From Sphingorhabdus sp. EL138 (GTDB lineage: Bacteria > Pseudomonadota > Alphaproteobacteria > Sphingomonadales > Sphingomonadaceae), in assembly GCF_945882965.1 (NCBI RefSeq), contig NZ_CAMCWY010000002.1, forward strand, positions 1 to 64,000: DNA of 64,000 nt, written 5' to 3'. How positions within the stretch are numbered: position 1 is the first letter of the stretch; every line of letters starts with the position of its first letter. The position numbers were made by a program, and so were the translations under genes. This document shows, piece after piece, positions 40,939 through 49,999 of this stretch. The notes under the pieces are model-generated. The model was not told the origin of the DNA. It did not search any database and saw only the letters and a program-made list of their open reading frames with translations.

Positions 40939-42459
40939 ATGAAACGAACCTCTTTAATTCTCGCACTGCTGGCTGTTGCCGTTAGCTCTTCGGTCTATGC
41001 CCATGACGGACATGGCGTCGTCACCGAAGCGCCAAAGACAGACGGCAAAGAAAAGGCCAACTCCAACGGCCGGAAGTGGCTTGCGGGCGATCACCATATT
41101 CACAGTGAATTCAGCGCAAGTTACCAAGTCGATCCCAATGCACCCAACGAGGCGCCCAAGCCGCTTTTGGGCAAAGATGGACGCTATTCAATTGCGCGCA
41201 ATGCGCAAATGGGTTCCAGCTTTGGTTTGAATTGGATGGTGTCCACCGATCACGGTGGTCCGCTGCATTCGCGGCTGAACTTCGAACAGGCATACCCCCA
41301 GTTGTTGGTTGCGCGCAAAGCGGTGCCAAACATTCTGATATTTTATGGTATGGAATTCGACACCCCTGCGGGTGATCACAGCAGCATGATCATCCCCTTC
41401 ACTAAGGCTGAGCGGTCGCAGTTGCAGGATATTGAATTGCGCTATTCAAAACGGGAGGCTTTCCCCGCTGATCCAGCACGCGATACCGAACCCAAGATGA
41501 TTGAAGCATTACGCTTCATGCGCGCGCAGCCAAACCAACCGGTTTTGATTGCTAACCATCCATCACGGTCAGCAAAAGAGTTGGGGGCATATGGTCAGTA
41601 TACCCCTACAGAGTTCCGCAACTGGAATGATATCGCGCCGACGATATCGGTTGGCATGGAAGGTGCGCCCGGTCATCAGGCGGCTGCGATAAGTGTAGAT
41701 GGCAGTATTGATGCAACCGGCGCGCGTGGCGGCTATCGTAATGCACCCACGCTGGGCGGATTTGACCAAATGACCGCACGACTTGGCGGCTTCTGGGACT
41801 CAATGCTTGGCGAAGGGCGACGGTGGTGGATCACCGCCACGTCAGATTCACATTCCCACTGGCGCGACGGCGGAAGCGATTTTTGGCCAGGCGAATATTC
41901 AAAAACCTACGTCCATGCCCGCAGGGATCATAGTGATGTGCTTGATGGCCTTCGCAATGGCCGTATGTTTGTCACCACTGGTGATCTTATCAGTGAATTG
42001 GATGTCACTGTTAAAGCCCTCGGCGGACGTAAGACGGCCAATATGGGTGGGGCGGTTTTGGCCAAGACCAGCGACGATGTTGAGGTTGTAGTGCGGTTGC
42101 GCGACCCGTCCGGCGCTAACCATGGTGGGTACATGCCTGAGGTGGCAAGGGTCGATCTCATCATAGGTGATGTAACTGGACCAGTTACCGATCGTTCGGC
42201 GGACCGCAATCCAAGTACGCGTGTGGAAAAGCGTTTTGCCTCTGGCGATTGGACGCGATCAGGCGAAGTGCTTACGATGCGCCACACGCTCCGTAATGTG
42301 CAGGCTCCATTTTATGTCAGAGTTCGCGGTACCAACACAACGCAGATCGAACCAACGGCAGATCCTAAAGGCGAAAATCCATGGGAAGATCTATGGTTTT
42401 ATAGCAACCCAGTATTTGTGAAATTAGACAAACGTAGCAAGAGCTTAAGTTTGCCCTAA
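40939..42459 (+). CDS. secreted PHP-family phosphoesterase/hydrolase
   Basis: 506 residues from ATG 40939 with a Sec signal (MKRTSLILALLAVAVSSSVY A). PHP-type metal motifs are visible: GDHHIHSEFS, MVSTDHGG, LIANHPSR and ITATSDSHSHW. The middle and C-terminal portion (DLISELDVTVKALGGRKTAN, VVVRLRDPSGANHGG) is an added beta-rich domain found in secreted PHP proteins. It probably hydrolyses phosphoesters in the periplasm. It lies 43 bp after the TonB receptor gene. Confidence 0.82.
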   Translation: MKRTSLILALLAVAVSSSVYAHDGHGVVTEAPKTDGKEKANSNGRKWLAGDHHIHSEFSASYQVDPNAPNEAPKPLLGKDGRYSIARNAQMGSSFGLNWMVSTDHGGPLHSRLNFEQAYPQLLVARKAVPNILIFYGMEFDTPAGDHSSMIIPFTKAERSQLQDIELRYSKREAFPADPARDTEPKMIEALRFMRAQPNQPVLIANHPSRSAKELGAYGQYTPTEFRNWNDIAPTISVGMEGAPGHQAAAISVDGSIDATGARGGYRNAPTLGGFDQMTARLGGFWDSMLGEGRRWWITATSDSHSHWRDGGSDFWPGEYSKTYVHARRDHSDVLDGLRNGRMFVTTGDLISELDVTVKALGGRKTANMGGAVLAKTSDDVEVVVRLRDPSGANHGGYMPEVARVDLIIGDVTGPVTDRSADRNPSTRVEKRFASGDWTRSGEVLTMRHTLRNVQAPFYVRVRGTNTTQIEPTADPKGENPWEDLWFYSNPVFVKLDKRSKSLSLP

Positions 42460-42466
42460 CTGCAGA

Positions 42467-43237
42467 TTGAAACTAAACGGAAGCAAAGTGCCATATCTTC
42501 CCTCCAAACCTGACTTCCTGCTTGAACAGACACTTGCGCAGGGTGCCACAAATAGGCTGATTGCGGACTCACTGATCGACGAGCTGGTTGCAATATCGAA
42601 TCCACCAAGTGACGAACTTAGAGATAACATCGCCGTGGAATTTGAGCGAGCCGCATTGGTTTTGCGTTCATGTCGGTCCGTTCGTGGCAGTCGTGTGGTA
42701 CGAAAAGCCTTTCAAGGCCAATTAAGCGAAGCGCAAAGATCTGCAAAAAGACTCAGCAACATTCTTACCAAATTGGATCCAGAGCTGAAAATTCGGTTCA
42801 ACAGTCAATTTGAGGCCGCACAAGATCTTAACTACAGTTCGGTCTCACTTTTTGAAGTCGAATATCTTCTCAATGTTTTCGAAGATGTTGATATACTGTA
42901 TCCTCCCAGCAAGAAATCCGAAGATATTTTGGTTTGGGTCATAGATGGCTTGATCCACGCAATCGAAACACGGCTCGTTCCCGCATTCGATTGTTATAGC
43001 CCGCCCAAAAGAGGAGGATGGTTTTCTACCGCCAGGCAGGCGAAATTGATTTTCGCATTTTTAAAAGCTGTGGAACCGGAGAAGTCCAAGCGTTACAATC
43101 TGGATTACATCAGTTATCGAATTAAGTGCACTAAACTAGGGATGATCTTACATGAAGACCGCAACGACCGGCTTCGTCCCGACCTAGCAATCAGCGCCAT
43201 ATCCAAGATCGGTATCACAAATAGCTGCCGGGATTGA
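42467..43237 (+). CDS. hypothetical protein, 256 aa
   Basis: A single open frame from TTG 42467, or GTG 42488 with GGAAG upstream. The product is soluble and largely helical and contains Arg-rich helices (ERAALVLRSCRSVRGSRVVR KAF, EAQRSAKRLSNILTKLDPEL). No signal peptide and no family recognised. Its base usage is more AT-rich than its neighbours, hinting at separate origin. It lies 7 bp after the PHP gene, so it is probably co-transcribed. Confidence 0.5.
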   Translation: MKLNGSKVPYLPSKPDFLLEQTLAQGATNRLIADSLIDELVAISNPPSDELRDNIAVEFERAALVLRSCRSVRGSRVVRKAFQGQLSEAQRSAKRLSNILTKLDPELKIRFNSQFEAAQDLNYSSVSLFEVEYLLNVFEDVDILYPPSKKSEDILVWVIDGLIHAIETRLVPAFDCYSPPKRGGWFSTARQAKLIFAFLKAVEPEKSKRYNLDYISYRIKCTKLGMILHEDRNDRLRPDLAISAISKIGITNSCRD

Positions 43238-43275
43238 CGCCCACTTTTGGTGATAGTTTCCAGCAGGCCAAATGT

Positions 43276-43333
43276 CTGCAATTGGGCGCAAAGCTGCCGC
43301 TTCGCATTTGTCTGGAAAACTGAACACAGGCAT
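43276..43333. repeat. short dispersed repeat also found at both ends of the island
   Basis: Matches 16400-16456 and, more loosely, 57398-57446 (GGGCGCAAAGCTGCCGC, CATTTGTCTGGAAA, CTGAACACA). The GAGTGGCGGGATTGTTT that follows (43339-43355) recurs at 47166-47182. Confidence 0.65.
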
Positions 43334-43374
43334 CCCGAGTGGCGGGATTGTTTGGAGAGTGCAATGGATTGGCG

Positions 43375-43395
43375 GTTGATAACCCTGTTATCAAC
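43375..43395. promoter_or_regulatory. perfect inverted repeat upstream of TonB receptor operon
   Basis: Arms GTTGATAAC and GTTATCAAC (9 of 9) with a 3-base spacer, 110 bp upstream of the receptor start. Size and symmetry fit a dimeric repressor or activator site. No regulator gene is adjacent. Confidence 0.45.
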
Positions 43396-43505
43396 TAAAC
43401 CTAATCGCTTGCGCGGTGTGAGGTAAAAGTCCTATGCGCATGGATGATTGCGAAACTGTCATAAAGCAACGTTATTCCGTTTAGAGTTAAAAAGTCTCGG
43501 GAGTG

Positions 43506-45887
43506 ATGGTTCAGATGGAAAGCAAAGTCACACTTGGATTGATCATGTTTTCCGTGGTTAGCCCAGTCCAGGCCCAAGAGGCTATCGGCACGGAATATGC
43601 TGTAGTTGCAGACATCGTCGTCACTGCCCAGAAGCGCACAGAAAACCTGCAAGACGTGCCAGTCAGCCTGAAGGTACTTGACGCCCAAGTGCTCGCCGAG
43701 CGGGGCATATCTCGGTTCGACGACTATGCCCAGTTCCTCCCCAGCCTGTCCTACACCAGCATCGGTCCTGGCCAAGCCGAAGTCTTCTTCCGCGGCCTCT
43801 CCAACGGTAACCGGCTGTCTACGGGCTCACTGCCGACCGTGGGCGTCTATCTCGACGAGCAACCCGTCACCACCATCGGCGCAGTGTTAGACGTCCACAT
43901 CTACGACATCGCCCGCATTGAGGCCCTTGCCGGGCCGCAAGGTACCCTGTTCGGCGCCAGTTCAGAGGCCGGAACACTCCGGATCATAACCAATAAGCCC
44001 CGCCAAGGTGTGTTCGAGGGCGGTTTTGATATTGAGGGTAACAGCGTATCGAAGGGCGGGTTTGGTCGCTCGGTCGAGGGCTTCGTCAATATGCCTATCA
44101 CCGACAACATCGCACTCCGCATCGTTGGTTTTGACATACGCGACGCCGGATACATCGACAACGTTGCCAACGAACCCGACTTGATATTCCCGACATCTGG
44201 CGTTGTCCGCGACAACGGCAGCTTTGTCGGCAAAGACCAAAACGAGGTCGACACCGCGGGCGGTCGCGTTGCGCTCGGTATCGACCTCGATGAAAACTGG
44301 ACGATCACCCCTAGCGTGATGGCCCAACGCCGCACCGCCGACGGCACCTTCGCCTTCCGTCCAGAAGTTGGCGATCTAGAAAATGTCCGCTACTCCCCTG
44401 ACACCATCCGTGACCGCTGGGCCCAAGCCGCGCTTTTAGTCGAAGGCAAGATTAGCCGCTTCGATGTCACCTATGCAGGCGCTTATCTTGACCGCACCGT
44501 TTCCTACACTGCCGACTATTCCGACTATGCCTTTTTCTATGATAGCTACTTCGCCGCGACACCTGACGATTTCGGGAACCAGTTTTTCAACAACGCAAAC
44601 GCGCTGATCGACCCGAGCCAGGTCACGACCCAGCTCGAGAAGTTCACAAAGCAGAGCCATGAACTGCGCATCGCCTCGCCCGCGTCGGATCCACTACGGA
44701 TCGTTGCTGGCCTCTTTTATCAGCGCCAGACCAACGACTGGACCAATCTCTATAAGGTGAAGGACCTTGCTGACAGCCAGTCGATTACCGGTCTGCCGGG
44801 CGTTAACTACGCTAACATTCAGTCCCGCGTTGACCGCGACTATGCCGCCTTCGCCGAGTTAAGCTATGACATCCTGCCTGCGCTCACAGCTACCGGCGGC
44901 GTTCGCCTGTACCGCTACAACAACGATGTAGTGGGCTTCTTTGGTTACAATGCAAACCGGTCGGAAGTTGGCGAAGCTGGCTGTCTGCCTGGTACCGTTG
45001 GCGTCTACGGAACCCAACGGCCGTGCGACAACATCAACGCAGGTGCGCGCGGATCGGGTTTTCGCCACAAGGTTAATGTCAGCTGGCGCCCTACCCAAGG
45101 CAAGCTGCTATACGCCACTTGGTCAACCGGTTTCCGACCGGGCGGGATCAACCGCCGCCCGGCCGCATCGCCCTATGATGCAGAAACGCTGACCAACTAT
45201 GAAATTGGCACAAAAACCAGCTGGGCTGGTGGGCGCCTGCGCCTGAACGGCACCCTGTTTTTTGAAAAGCTGAACAAGGCCCAGTTCGCCGTCACTTCGG
45301 ACCAAAATGGCATCACCGACATTATCAACGCGGGTAGGGCCGAATCCAAAGGTATCGAAGCCGATGCCACTTGGGTGCCGGTGGACGGCCTCAGTCTCCA
45401 GGCCTCGGCCACTTGGGTCGATGCCGCAATCACCGCCGACTTGTGCAAATTCGCTAACGCTACACTAGACTGTTCGCTGTCCAACGCCAACGGCGACCCA
45501 AATTCAACCACCGCCCCGGCGGGTTCAGCTTTTCCCAACTCGCCCCGCTTCAAGACGGCCGCGACTGGCCGTTACGAATTCGACCTCGGCCCCTTCGAAA
45601 CGAGCCTGCAGGCCTCGCTCCTTTACCAAAGCTCATCGCAACCCTCGCTCGACACCGCGGAGGCTGCGCTGCTGGGCACGCAGACTGCTTACACCACTGT
45701 CGATCTTTCGGCAGGCCTCAGTCGCGACCGCTGGTCGCTAATGCTTGCTGCGCAAAATCTCTTAGACGAGCGCGGCCAACAGGTTCGTACGGCGAGCTGC
45801 GCCATTTCGCTTTGCGGGCCTAGTGCCATACAGGTCTTCCCGATCCGCCCTCGCTTAGTTTCTCTCCGCCTCGCTTGGCGTTACTAG
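43506..45887 (+). CDS. TonB-dependent receptor
   Basis: 793 residues; starts at GTG 43503, ATG 43506 and ATG 43515 are all possible. A Sec signal ends VSPVQAQ. TonB box and plug: ADIVVTAQKRTENLQDVPVS, YAQFLPSLSYTS, IEALAGPQGTLFGASSEAGT LRIIT. The barrel ends LVSLRLAWRY. It is of the siderophore-like/catabolic 'QDVPVS' class common in sphingomonads. It is followed after 8 bp by an alkaline-phosphatase-superfamily gene. Codon third positions are visibly more C/G-rich than in the neighbouring genes, suggesting that the pair arrived together. Confidence 0.92.
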   Translation: MVQMESKVTLGLIMFSVVSPVQAQEAIGTEYAVVADIVVTAQKRTENLQDVPVSLKVLDAQVLAERGISRFDDYAQFLPSLSYTSIGPGQAEVFFRGLSNGNRLSTGSLPTVGVYLDEQPVTTIGAVLDVHIYDIARIEALAGPQGTLFGASSEAGTLRIITNKPRQGVFEGGFDIEGNSVSKGGFGRSVEGFVNMPITDNIALRIVGFDIRDAGYIDNVANEPDLIFPTSGVVRDNGSFVGKDQNEVDTAGGRVALGIDLDENWTITPSVMAQRRTADGTFAFRPEVGDLENVRYSPDTIRDRWAQAALLVEGKISRFDVTYAGAYLDRTVSYTADYSDYAFFYDSYFAATPDDFGNQFFNNANALIDPSQVTTQLEKFTKQSHELRIASPASDPLRIVAGLFYQRQTNDWTNLYKVKDLADSQSITGLPGVNYANIQSRVDRDYAAFAELSYDILPALTATGGVRLYRYNNDVVGFFGYNANRSEVGEAGCLPGTVGVYGTQRPCDNINAGARGSGFRHKVNVSWRPTQGKLLYATWSTGFRPGGINRRPAASPYDAETLTNYEIGTKTSWAGGRLRLNGTLFFEKLNKAQFAVTSDQNGITDIINAGRAESKGIEADATWVPVDGLSLQASATWVDAAITADLCKFANATLDCSLSNANGDPNSTTAPAGSAFPNSPRFKTAATGRYEFDLGPFETSLQASLLYQSSSQPSLDTAEAALLGTQTAYTTVDLSAGLSRDRWSLMLAAQNLLDERGQQVRTASCAISLCGPSAIQVFPIRPRLVSLRLAWRY

Positions 45888-45895
45888 GACTGCCA

Positions 45896-46987
45896 ATGAC
45901 CCTCTTTCTTCGGATTGTCCTCGCGCTTGCCCTTCTCGCGCAGTTTGCGGAGCCAGTTACCGCCGCCACTTCCAACCAGCGCCTGGTCCTCGTCACGCTC
46001 GATGGCGTTCGCTGGCAGGAACTGTTCCGAGGCCCTGATCCGGTGCTGACGGAAAACAGCCACTACACCCATGAGGATCTGAAGGAATCTGTGCAGAAGG
46101 CTTGGATTGAGGTTCCTGACCGCGGGGCGGCCCTAATGCCATTCCTGCACGAGATGGCGCGCACCGGCGGAACTCTTTACGGCAACCGCGACAAGGGCGA
46201 ATGCATGAAAGTCGTCAACGACATGTGGTTCTCCTACCCCGGTTACAACGAGATCTTGACCGGCAGGCCCGACAACCGCATCACCAGCAACGACAAAATA
46301 TATAACCCCAACGTTACCTTCTTGGAATGGTTGAACCGTCAACCCGGCTTTAAGGGCCAAGTCACCGCCTTCGGTACTTGGGATGTGTTTCCTTACATAA
46401 TCAATGACAAGCGCAGCGGCGTGCCAGTCAACGCCGGCCTCGGGAACCGTTTTCCAACCGATACCCTCACCGCGCGCCTAGCACTTCAAACGTTGCGCAA
46501 ATCGAAGCCGCGCGTGCTTTATATAGGCATGGGCGACACGGATGAGCTCGCCCATGTCGGCAACTACGAACAGTATTTAGCCGCCGCAAACCGCGCCGAC
46601 GATTTCATCCGGACGATCTGGGAAACCATTGAAGCGGATCCAGTCATGCGTGGCAAGACTACGCTCATTGTCACCACTGACCATGGCCGCGGTGAAGCTG
46701 CGGACGAAACCTGGACCGAGCATTCCAGCAAAACCTACCTGGAAATGTACCCAACCTATTTGCGCGACTATACCAAGACCGGCATCATCGGCTCCGATGC
46801 CATCTGGTTCGCGGCCATCGGTCCTGGCGTCAAGCTAGGTTCCCCGCTGGCTTCGACGAAAGCTGACGCTGTTGGCGCCTGCGCCACCCAGAGCCAGATA
46901 GCCGCCAGCGCCCTGACGGCACTTGGCATAGACTGGCGCCGCTTCAATCCCAACGCCGGTATGCCGCTGCCGCAATTCGGTCCCTAA
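45896..46987 (+). CDS. secreted alkaline-phosphatase-superfamily hydrolase
   Basis: 363 residues from ATG 45896, 8 bp after the receptor stop; the reading from 45875 overlaps it. MTLFLRIVLALALLAQFAEP ... is a Sec signal. LVLVTLDGVRWQELF (metal-binding Asp), MWFSYPGYNEILTGRPDNRI (nucleophile region), GMGDTDELAH and IVTTDHGRGEAADETWTEHS mark the nucleotide-pyrophosphatase/phosphodiesterase-like branch. It should hydrolyse phosphate esters, or possibly phosphonate esters, in the periplasm. Coupling to a TonB receptor implies a shared substrate. Confidence 0.88.
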   Translation: MTLFLRIVLALALLAQFAEPVTAATSNQRLVLVTLDGVRWQELFRGPDPVLTENSHYTHEDLKESVQKAWIEVPDRGAALMPFLHEMARTGGTLYGNRDKGECMKVVNDMWFSYPGYNEILTGRPDNRITSNDKIYNPNVTFLEWLNRQPGFKGQVTAFGTWDVFPYIINDKRSGVPVNAGLGNRFPTDTLTARLALQTLRKSKPRVLYIGMGDTDELAHVGNYEQYLAAANRADDFIRTIWETIEADPVMRGKTTLIVTTDHGRGEAADETWTEHSSKTYLEMYPTYLRDYTKTGIIGSDAIWFAAIGPGVKLGSPLASTKADAVGACATQSQIAASALTALGIDWRRFNPNAGMPLPQFGP

Positions 46988-47159
46988 TCGCGGCAGAGGG
47001 CGTGCGGGTACACGTTGACAGCGCTTTGAGCCGCGTCTGAGCCCTTCGATGGTGCGGTTACTGCGGTTCTTCGCCAGCCTTAGGGTACGTTCCAACCATC
47101 CACAAAGGCCGACACGCACTACGTCGAGACCGGCATAAGTGTATATTTCTGAACCCAGA

Positions 47160-47480
47160 GATCAGGAGTGGCGGGATTGTTTAAGTCGGCTTTGGATGGG
47201 GCATGGACGGTTTACACGATTGGCACTGCGCTCATCTTTGTGTTCATCTCGCGCCTAAAAACGGATGAGTCATCCGCAACGCTTTGGGACCGGTCCGCGC
47301 AATCCCAAACCCCACAAAAGCCACACTTGCCCTGGAAGAGCCGTTGGTGTCGAACACCGTTCGCCAGCGTTCCAATTGGAACAGTCTATTTTGGCGGAAA
47401 GCCTAATCGGCTATCGTCCTTGAGCAGTTGTGATAGCAGCATTTGGGCCGCTAGTGGACCGTCCGCTATTGTTTGTGCAG
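47160..47480. repeat. long dispersed repeat, copy 3 (without a tRNA scar)
   Basis: Matches the later part of copies 1 and 2 from TTTAAGTCGGC to the GGGCCGCTAGTGGACCGTC motif (47445). The hairpin is shortened to CGGATGAGTCATCCG (47262-47276) but is still palindromic. The short frame reads FKSALDGAWTVYTIGTALIF. No gene is supported in 46988-47500. Confidence 0.65.
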
Positions 47481-47500
47481 ACGAAGAAAGAGGACAATTT

Positions 47501-47698
47501 CTAGATCGGGCATGCTGAAGGCAGCAGGATCGTTGTCTCAACAGCCTTGACTCGCTTCACACCACAGATCGTTTCAATTCCAACATCGGAAGGTTCATTC
47601 AGTATGGCACCGCGGCTAGGTACGTGCACGATGGTGTTCGCAGTGCCGAAGTCCATTGCCCGATCGCATGAGGCAAACTTTCGGATCCTACTTAGCAC
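47501..47698 (-). pseudogene. mreB: mreB N-terminal fragment
   Basis: The minus frame reads MLSRIRKFASCDRAMDFGTA then NTIVHVPSRGAILNEPSDVG IETICGVKRVKAVE. This is the N-terminus of MreB (MxSRxxKFxSxDMAIDLGTA NTxVYVxGRGIVLNEPSVVA). Key changes (IDLGT to MDFGT, PSVVA to PSDVG) and loss of the remaining roughly 290 residues show a decayed fragment. It sits beside dispersed-repeat copy 3, so it was probably carried there by recombination. Confidence 0.75.
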
Positions 47699-47728
47699 TG
47701 CGAGTTAAAGCTCCTATTTTGTTACGAT

Positions 47729-49999
47729 TCAGAATTTTGCACTCATTTTTAATCCATAGAACCGTGGTTCACCGGGGATAAAGGTAGGGATGCCAAAGGC
47801 TCCCCCGGTGTTTCCGGCGTCGAGCAAGTAGCGACTGTTGAAAATGTTGCGCGCAAAGGCAGAGATTTCGTAGCGATTATCGGCGAACCGAACTCCACCG
47901 ACGATATTGACGAGCGTAACCGGTCCTTGGCTCCGCGCTTCAAGGTTGGGCGTTTCGAAGTACAGCTTACTGCGATACGTGATGCTTGGCGTTGCGAACA
48001 CATTAACGTTACCGAGCGGAGCATCAATGATCAAACCTGCCGATGCCTGATAGTCAGGCTGCAACCGGAATTTGGCGCCGCGGAAGTTTGCGGCAATATC
48101 TGCTCGGTTGTCGATGCCACCATCAATGTAAGCGCCGTTGGCGAACATTGTCAGCCATGATGTTGGCCGGACATTAACTTCTGCCTCAACGCCTTTGTTC
48201 GTCGCCGTGCCTGCGCTTTGCGTTACGCCGACAATGCTTGGTGGGATGATGATGCTCACCTGAAAATTATCATATGTCAGATAGTAAACACCGATTGATC
48301 CTGAAACGATACCCACAGTGCCCTTCACACCAAGTTCATAGTTCCAGAGAACTTCCTCAAGAACTGGCGATATATTGGCAACGGGGCCATCGGATGTAGA
48401 GCGCGCTGAGACATTGACGATTGCCGAGCGGCGTCCTTTTGATACGGTGGCGTAGGCATTGAAATTGTCCGACAACTTGTAAAGCAGGTTAAAGCGCGGA
48501 AGCACGTCGGCATAACTATCTTCAGACTGGAACGTCTGCCCCGCCGTATCGACTTGTCCGGGTATGACTGAAGCGCCCCCGGTCAATCCCGACCTGGGCA
48601 CACCAGCCCGGTATCCTGACAGTCGCTTTTCTATCTGCACGCGAACACCTGCCGTAATCTCAAGACTTGGCGTCGGGATCCAAGTGCCGTCGACAAACAT
48701 GGAGTAGCTGGTGTTACGGCCTTGATTTTCGAAGAATGACCGATAGTCGATGCGCGGTGCAGCGGCGGCAGGAACGCTCCCATCTGGAGCTACGCACTGC
48801 GCCCGCGTTGCGGCGGTTGCGGTGAGGCAAGCAAAAAACGTGTTTTCATTCGTTGAAAAGGGTACGTTTTGCACTCCGTTTTCGCGGAAGTAATTAAATC
48901 CGAACGACCCGCGGAATTTGTCGCTGTTGTAGGAGAGACGAGTTTCCTGATTGAACTGGTCACCTTGGGCAAGCTCAGCGAACTCAAGATATTCGGCAGC
49001 TGTCCCATCCGCATCAAACACTTCGAGCGAGTCAAACTTGCGGTAGCCGTTGACCATAGTGAGCACCCAATCATCTGCGATATCCCAGTTGACCGTCAGA
49101 TTGGCATCATAGACGTCGCGCTTGAGACCAAGTTTGCTAAGCCCGAGATCCCGGAGTGCGTTGGGTGTGCCGCCAAGGGCTGCATCGCCAAAAGCGTTGG
49201 GCGCGCCCGACGCGGTTGGATACGTAAGGGAGATAAAGGGTGTGCCTGAATTCCGCTGACGGTCATAGGTAAGGATCAAGTCGGCGGAAAACGCGTCAGT
49301 GGGTTTAAACCGCAGCGAACCGCGCGCGCCAAACTGGTCTTGAGCGTATAAGTCATCTTGGCCGGCAGCCAGATTGTTTACATAACCATCACGCTTTTTG
49401 TAGGCAAAGGCTATGCGTCCAGCTACCTTTTCCGAGCCTGCATTGATAAACCCGGTGGCTGTGTGTTGATTGAAGTTACCATATGTGCCGCCTAATTCAC
49501 CGCTAAAGCCATCTTCAGGCCGCGCGGAGATCAAGCTGATTGCGCCGACGGCAGAGGCGGTGCCAAAGAGCGTCGCTTGTGGTCCCTTCACCACCTCGAT
49601 ACGCTCCATATCGAATATGTCCTGATATGAACCGCGCGACCGAGAGATATCAACGCCGTTATAGTACAGCGTAACGCGCGCGCCTTGCTGGGCTGAGCCA
49701 GAGTCGGACGTAATACCTCGAATAACGATGCCGGGGTTGTTCGCACTCTGCTCCTGGATGTTGAGCCCAGGAACATAGTTTGAAAGCTCATCCAGATCAT
49801 TGACGCCAATTTCGCGTAAGCGTGTTCCCGTGACCGCGGTAATCGTTAACGGGACATCAATCTGACGTTCTTCGCGCTTTTGGGCCGTAACGATAATTTC
49901 GTCTTCTCTCGACACCTCATCTGCTGCCACGCCTTGGGCGAAGGCGGGGAGGCTTACGGTTGAGGACAAAAGAATGACAAGCAATGATAAACGGCGCAT
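47729..49999 (-). CDS. TonB-dependent receptor
   Basis: 756 residues, ATG 49999, with Sec signal MRRLSLLVILLSSTVSLPAF A. Plug: EDEIIVTAQKREERQIDVPL TITAVTGTRL, LSNYVPGLNIQEQS, ERIEVVKGPQATLFGTASAV GAISLISARP. The barrel ends PRFYGLKMSAKF. It is transcribed alone toward the mreB fragment, with no enzyme partner. The ligand is unknown; its location between organophosphorus modules suggests, but does not prove, a P compound. Confidence 0.93.
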   Translation of the reverse strand: MRRLSLLVILLSSTVSLPAFAQGVAADEVSREDEIIVTAQKREERQIDVPLTITAVTGTRLREIGVNDLDELSNYVPGLNIQEQSANNPGIVIRGITSDSGSAQQGARVTLYYNGVDISRSRGSYQDIFDMERIEVVKGPQATLFGTASAVGAISLISARPEDGFSGELGGTYGNFNQHTATGFINAGSEKVAGRIAFAYKKRDGYVNNLAAGQDDLYAQDQFGARGSLRFKPTDAFSADLILTYDRQRNSGTPFISLTYPTASGAPNAFGDAALGGTPNALRDLGLSKLGLKRDVYDANLTVNWDIADDWVLTMVNGYRKFDSLEVFDADGTAAEYLEFAELAQGDQFNQETRLSYNSDKFRGSFGFNYFRENGVQNVPFSTNENTFFACLTATAATRAQCVAPDGSVPAAAAPRIDYRSFFENQGRNTSYSMFVDGTWIPTPSLEITAGVRVQIEKRLSGYRAGVPRSGLTGGASVIPGQVDTAGQTFQSEDSYADVLPRFNLLYKLSDNFNAYATVSKGRRSAIVNVSARSTSDGPVANISPVLEEVLWNYELGVKGTVGIVSGSIGVYYLTYDNFQVSIIIPPSIVGVTQSAGTATNKGVEAEVNVRPTSWLTMFANGAYIDGGIDNRADIAANFRGAKFRLQPDYQASAGLIIDAPLGNVNVFATPSITYRSKLYFETPNLEARSQGPVTLVNIVGGVRFADNRYEISAFARNIFNSRYLLDAGNTGGAFGIPTFIPGEPRFYGLKMSAKF

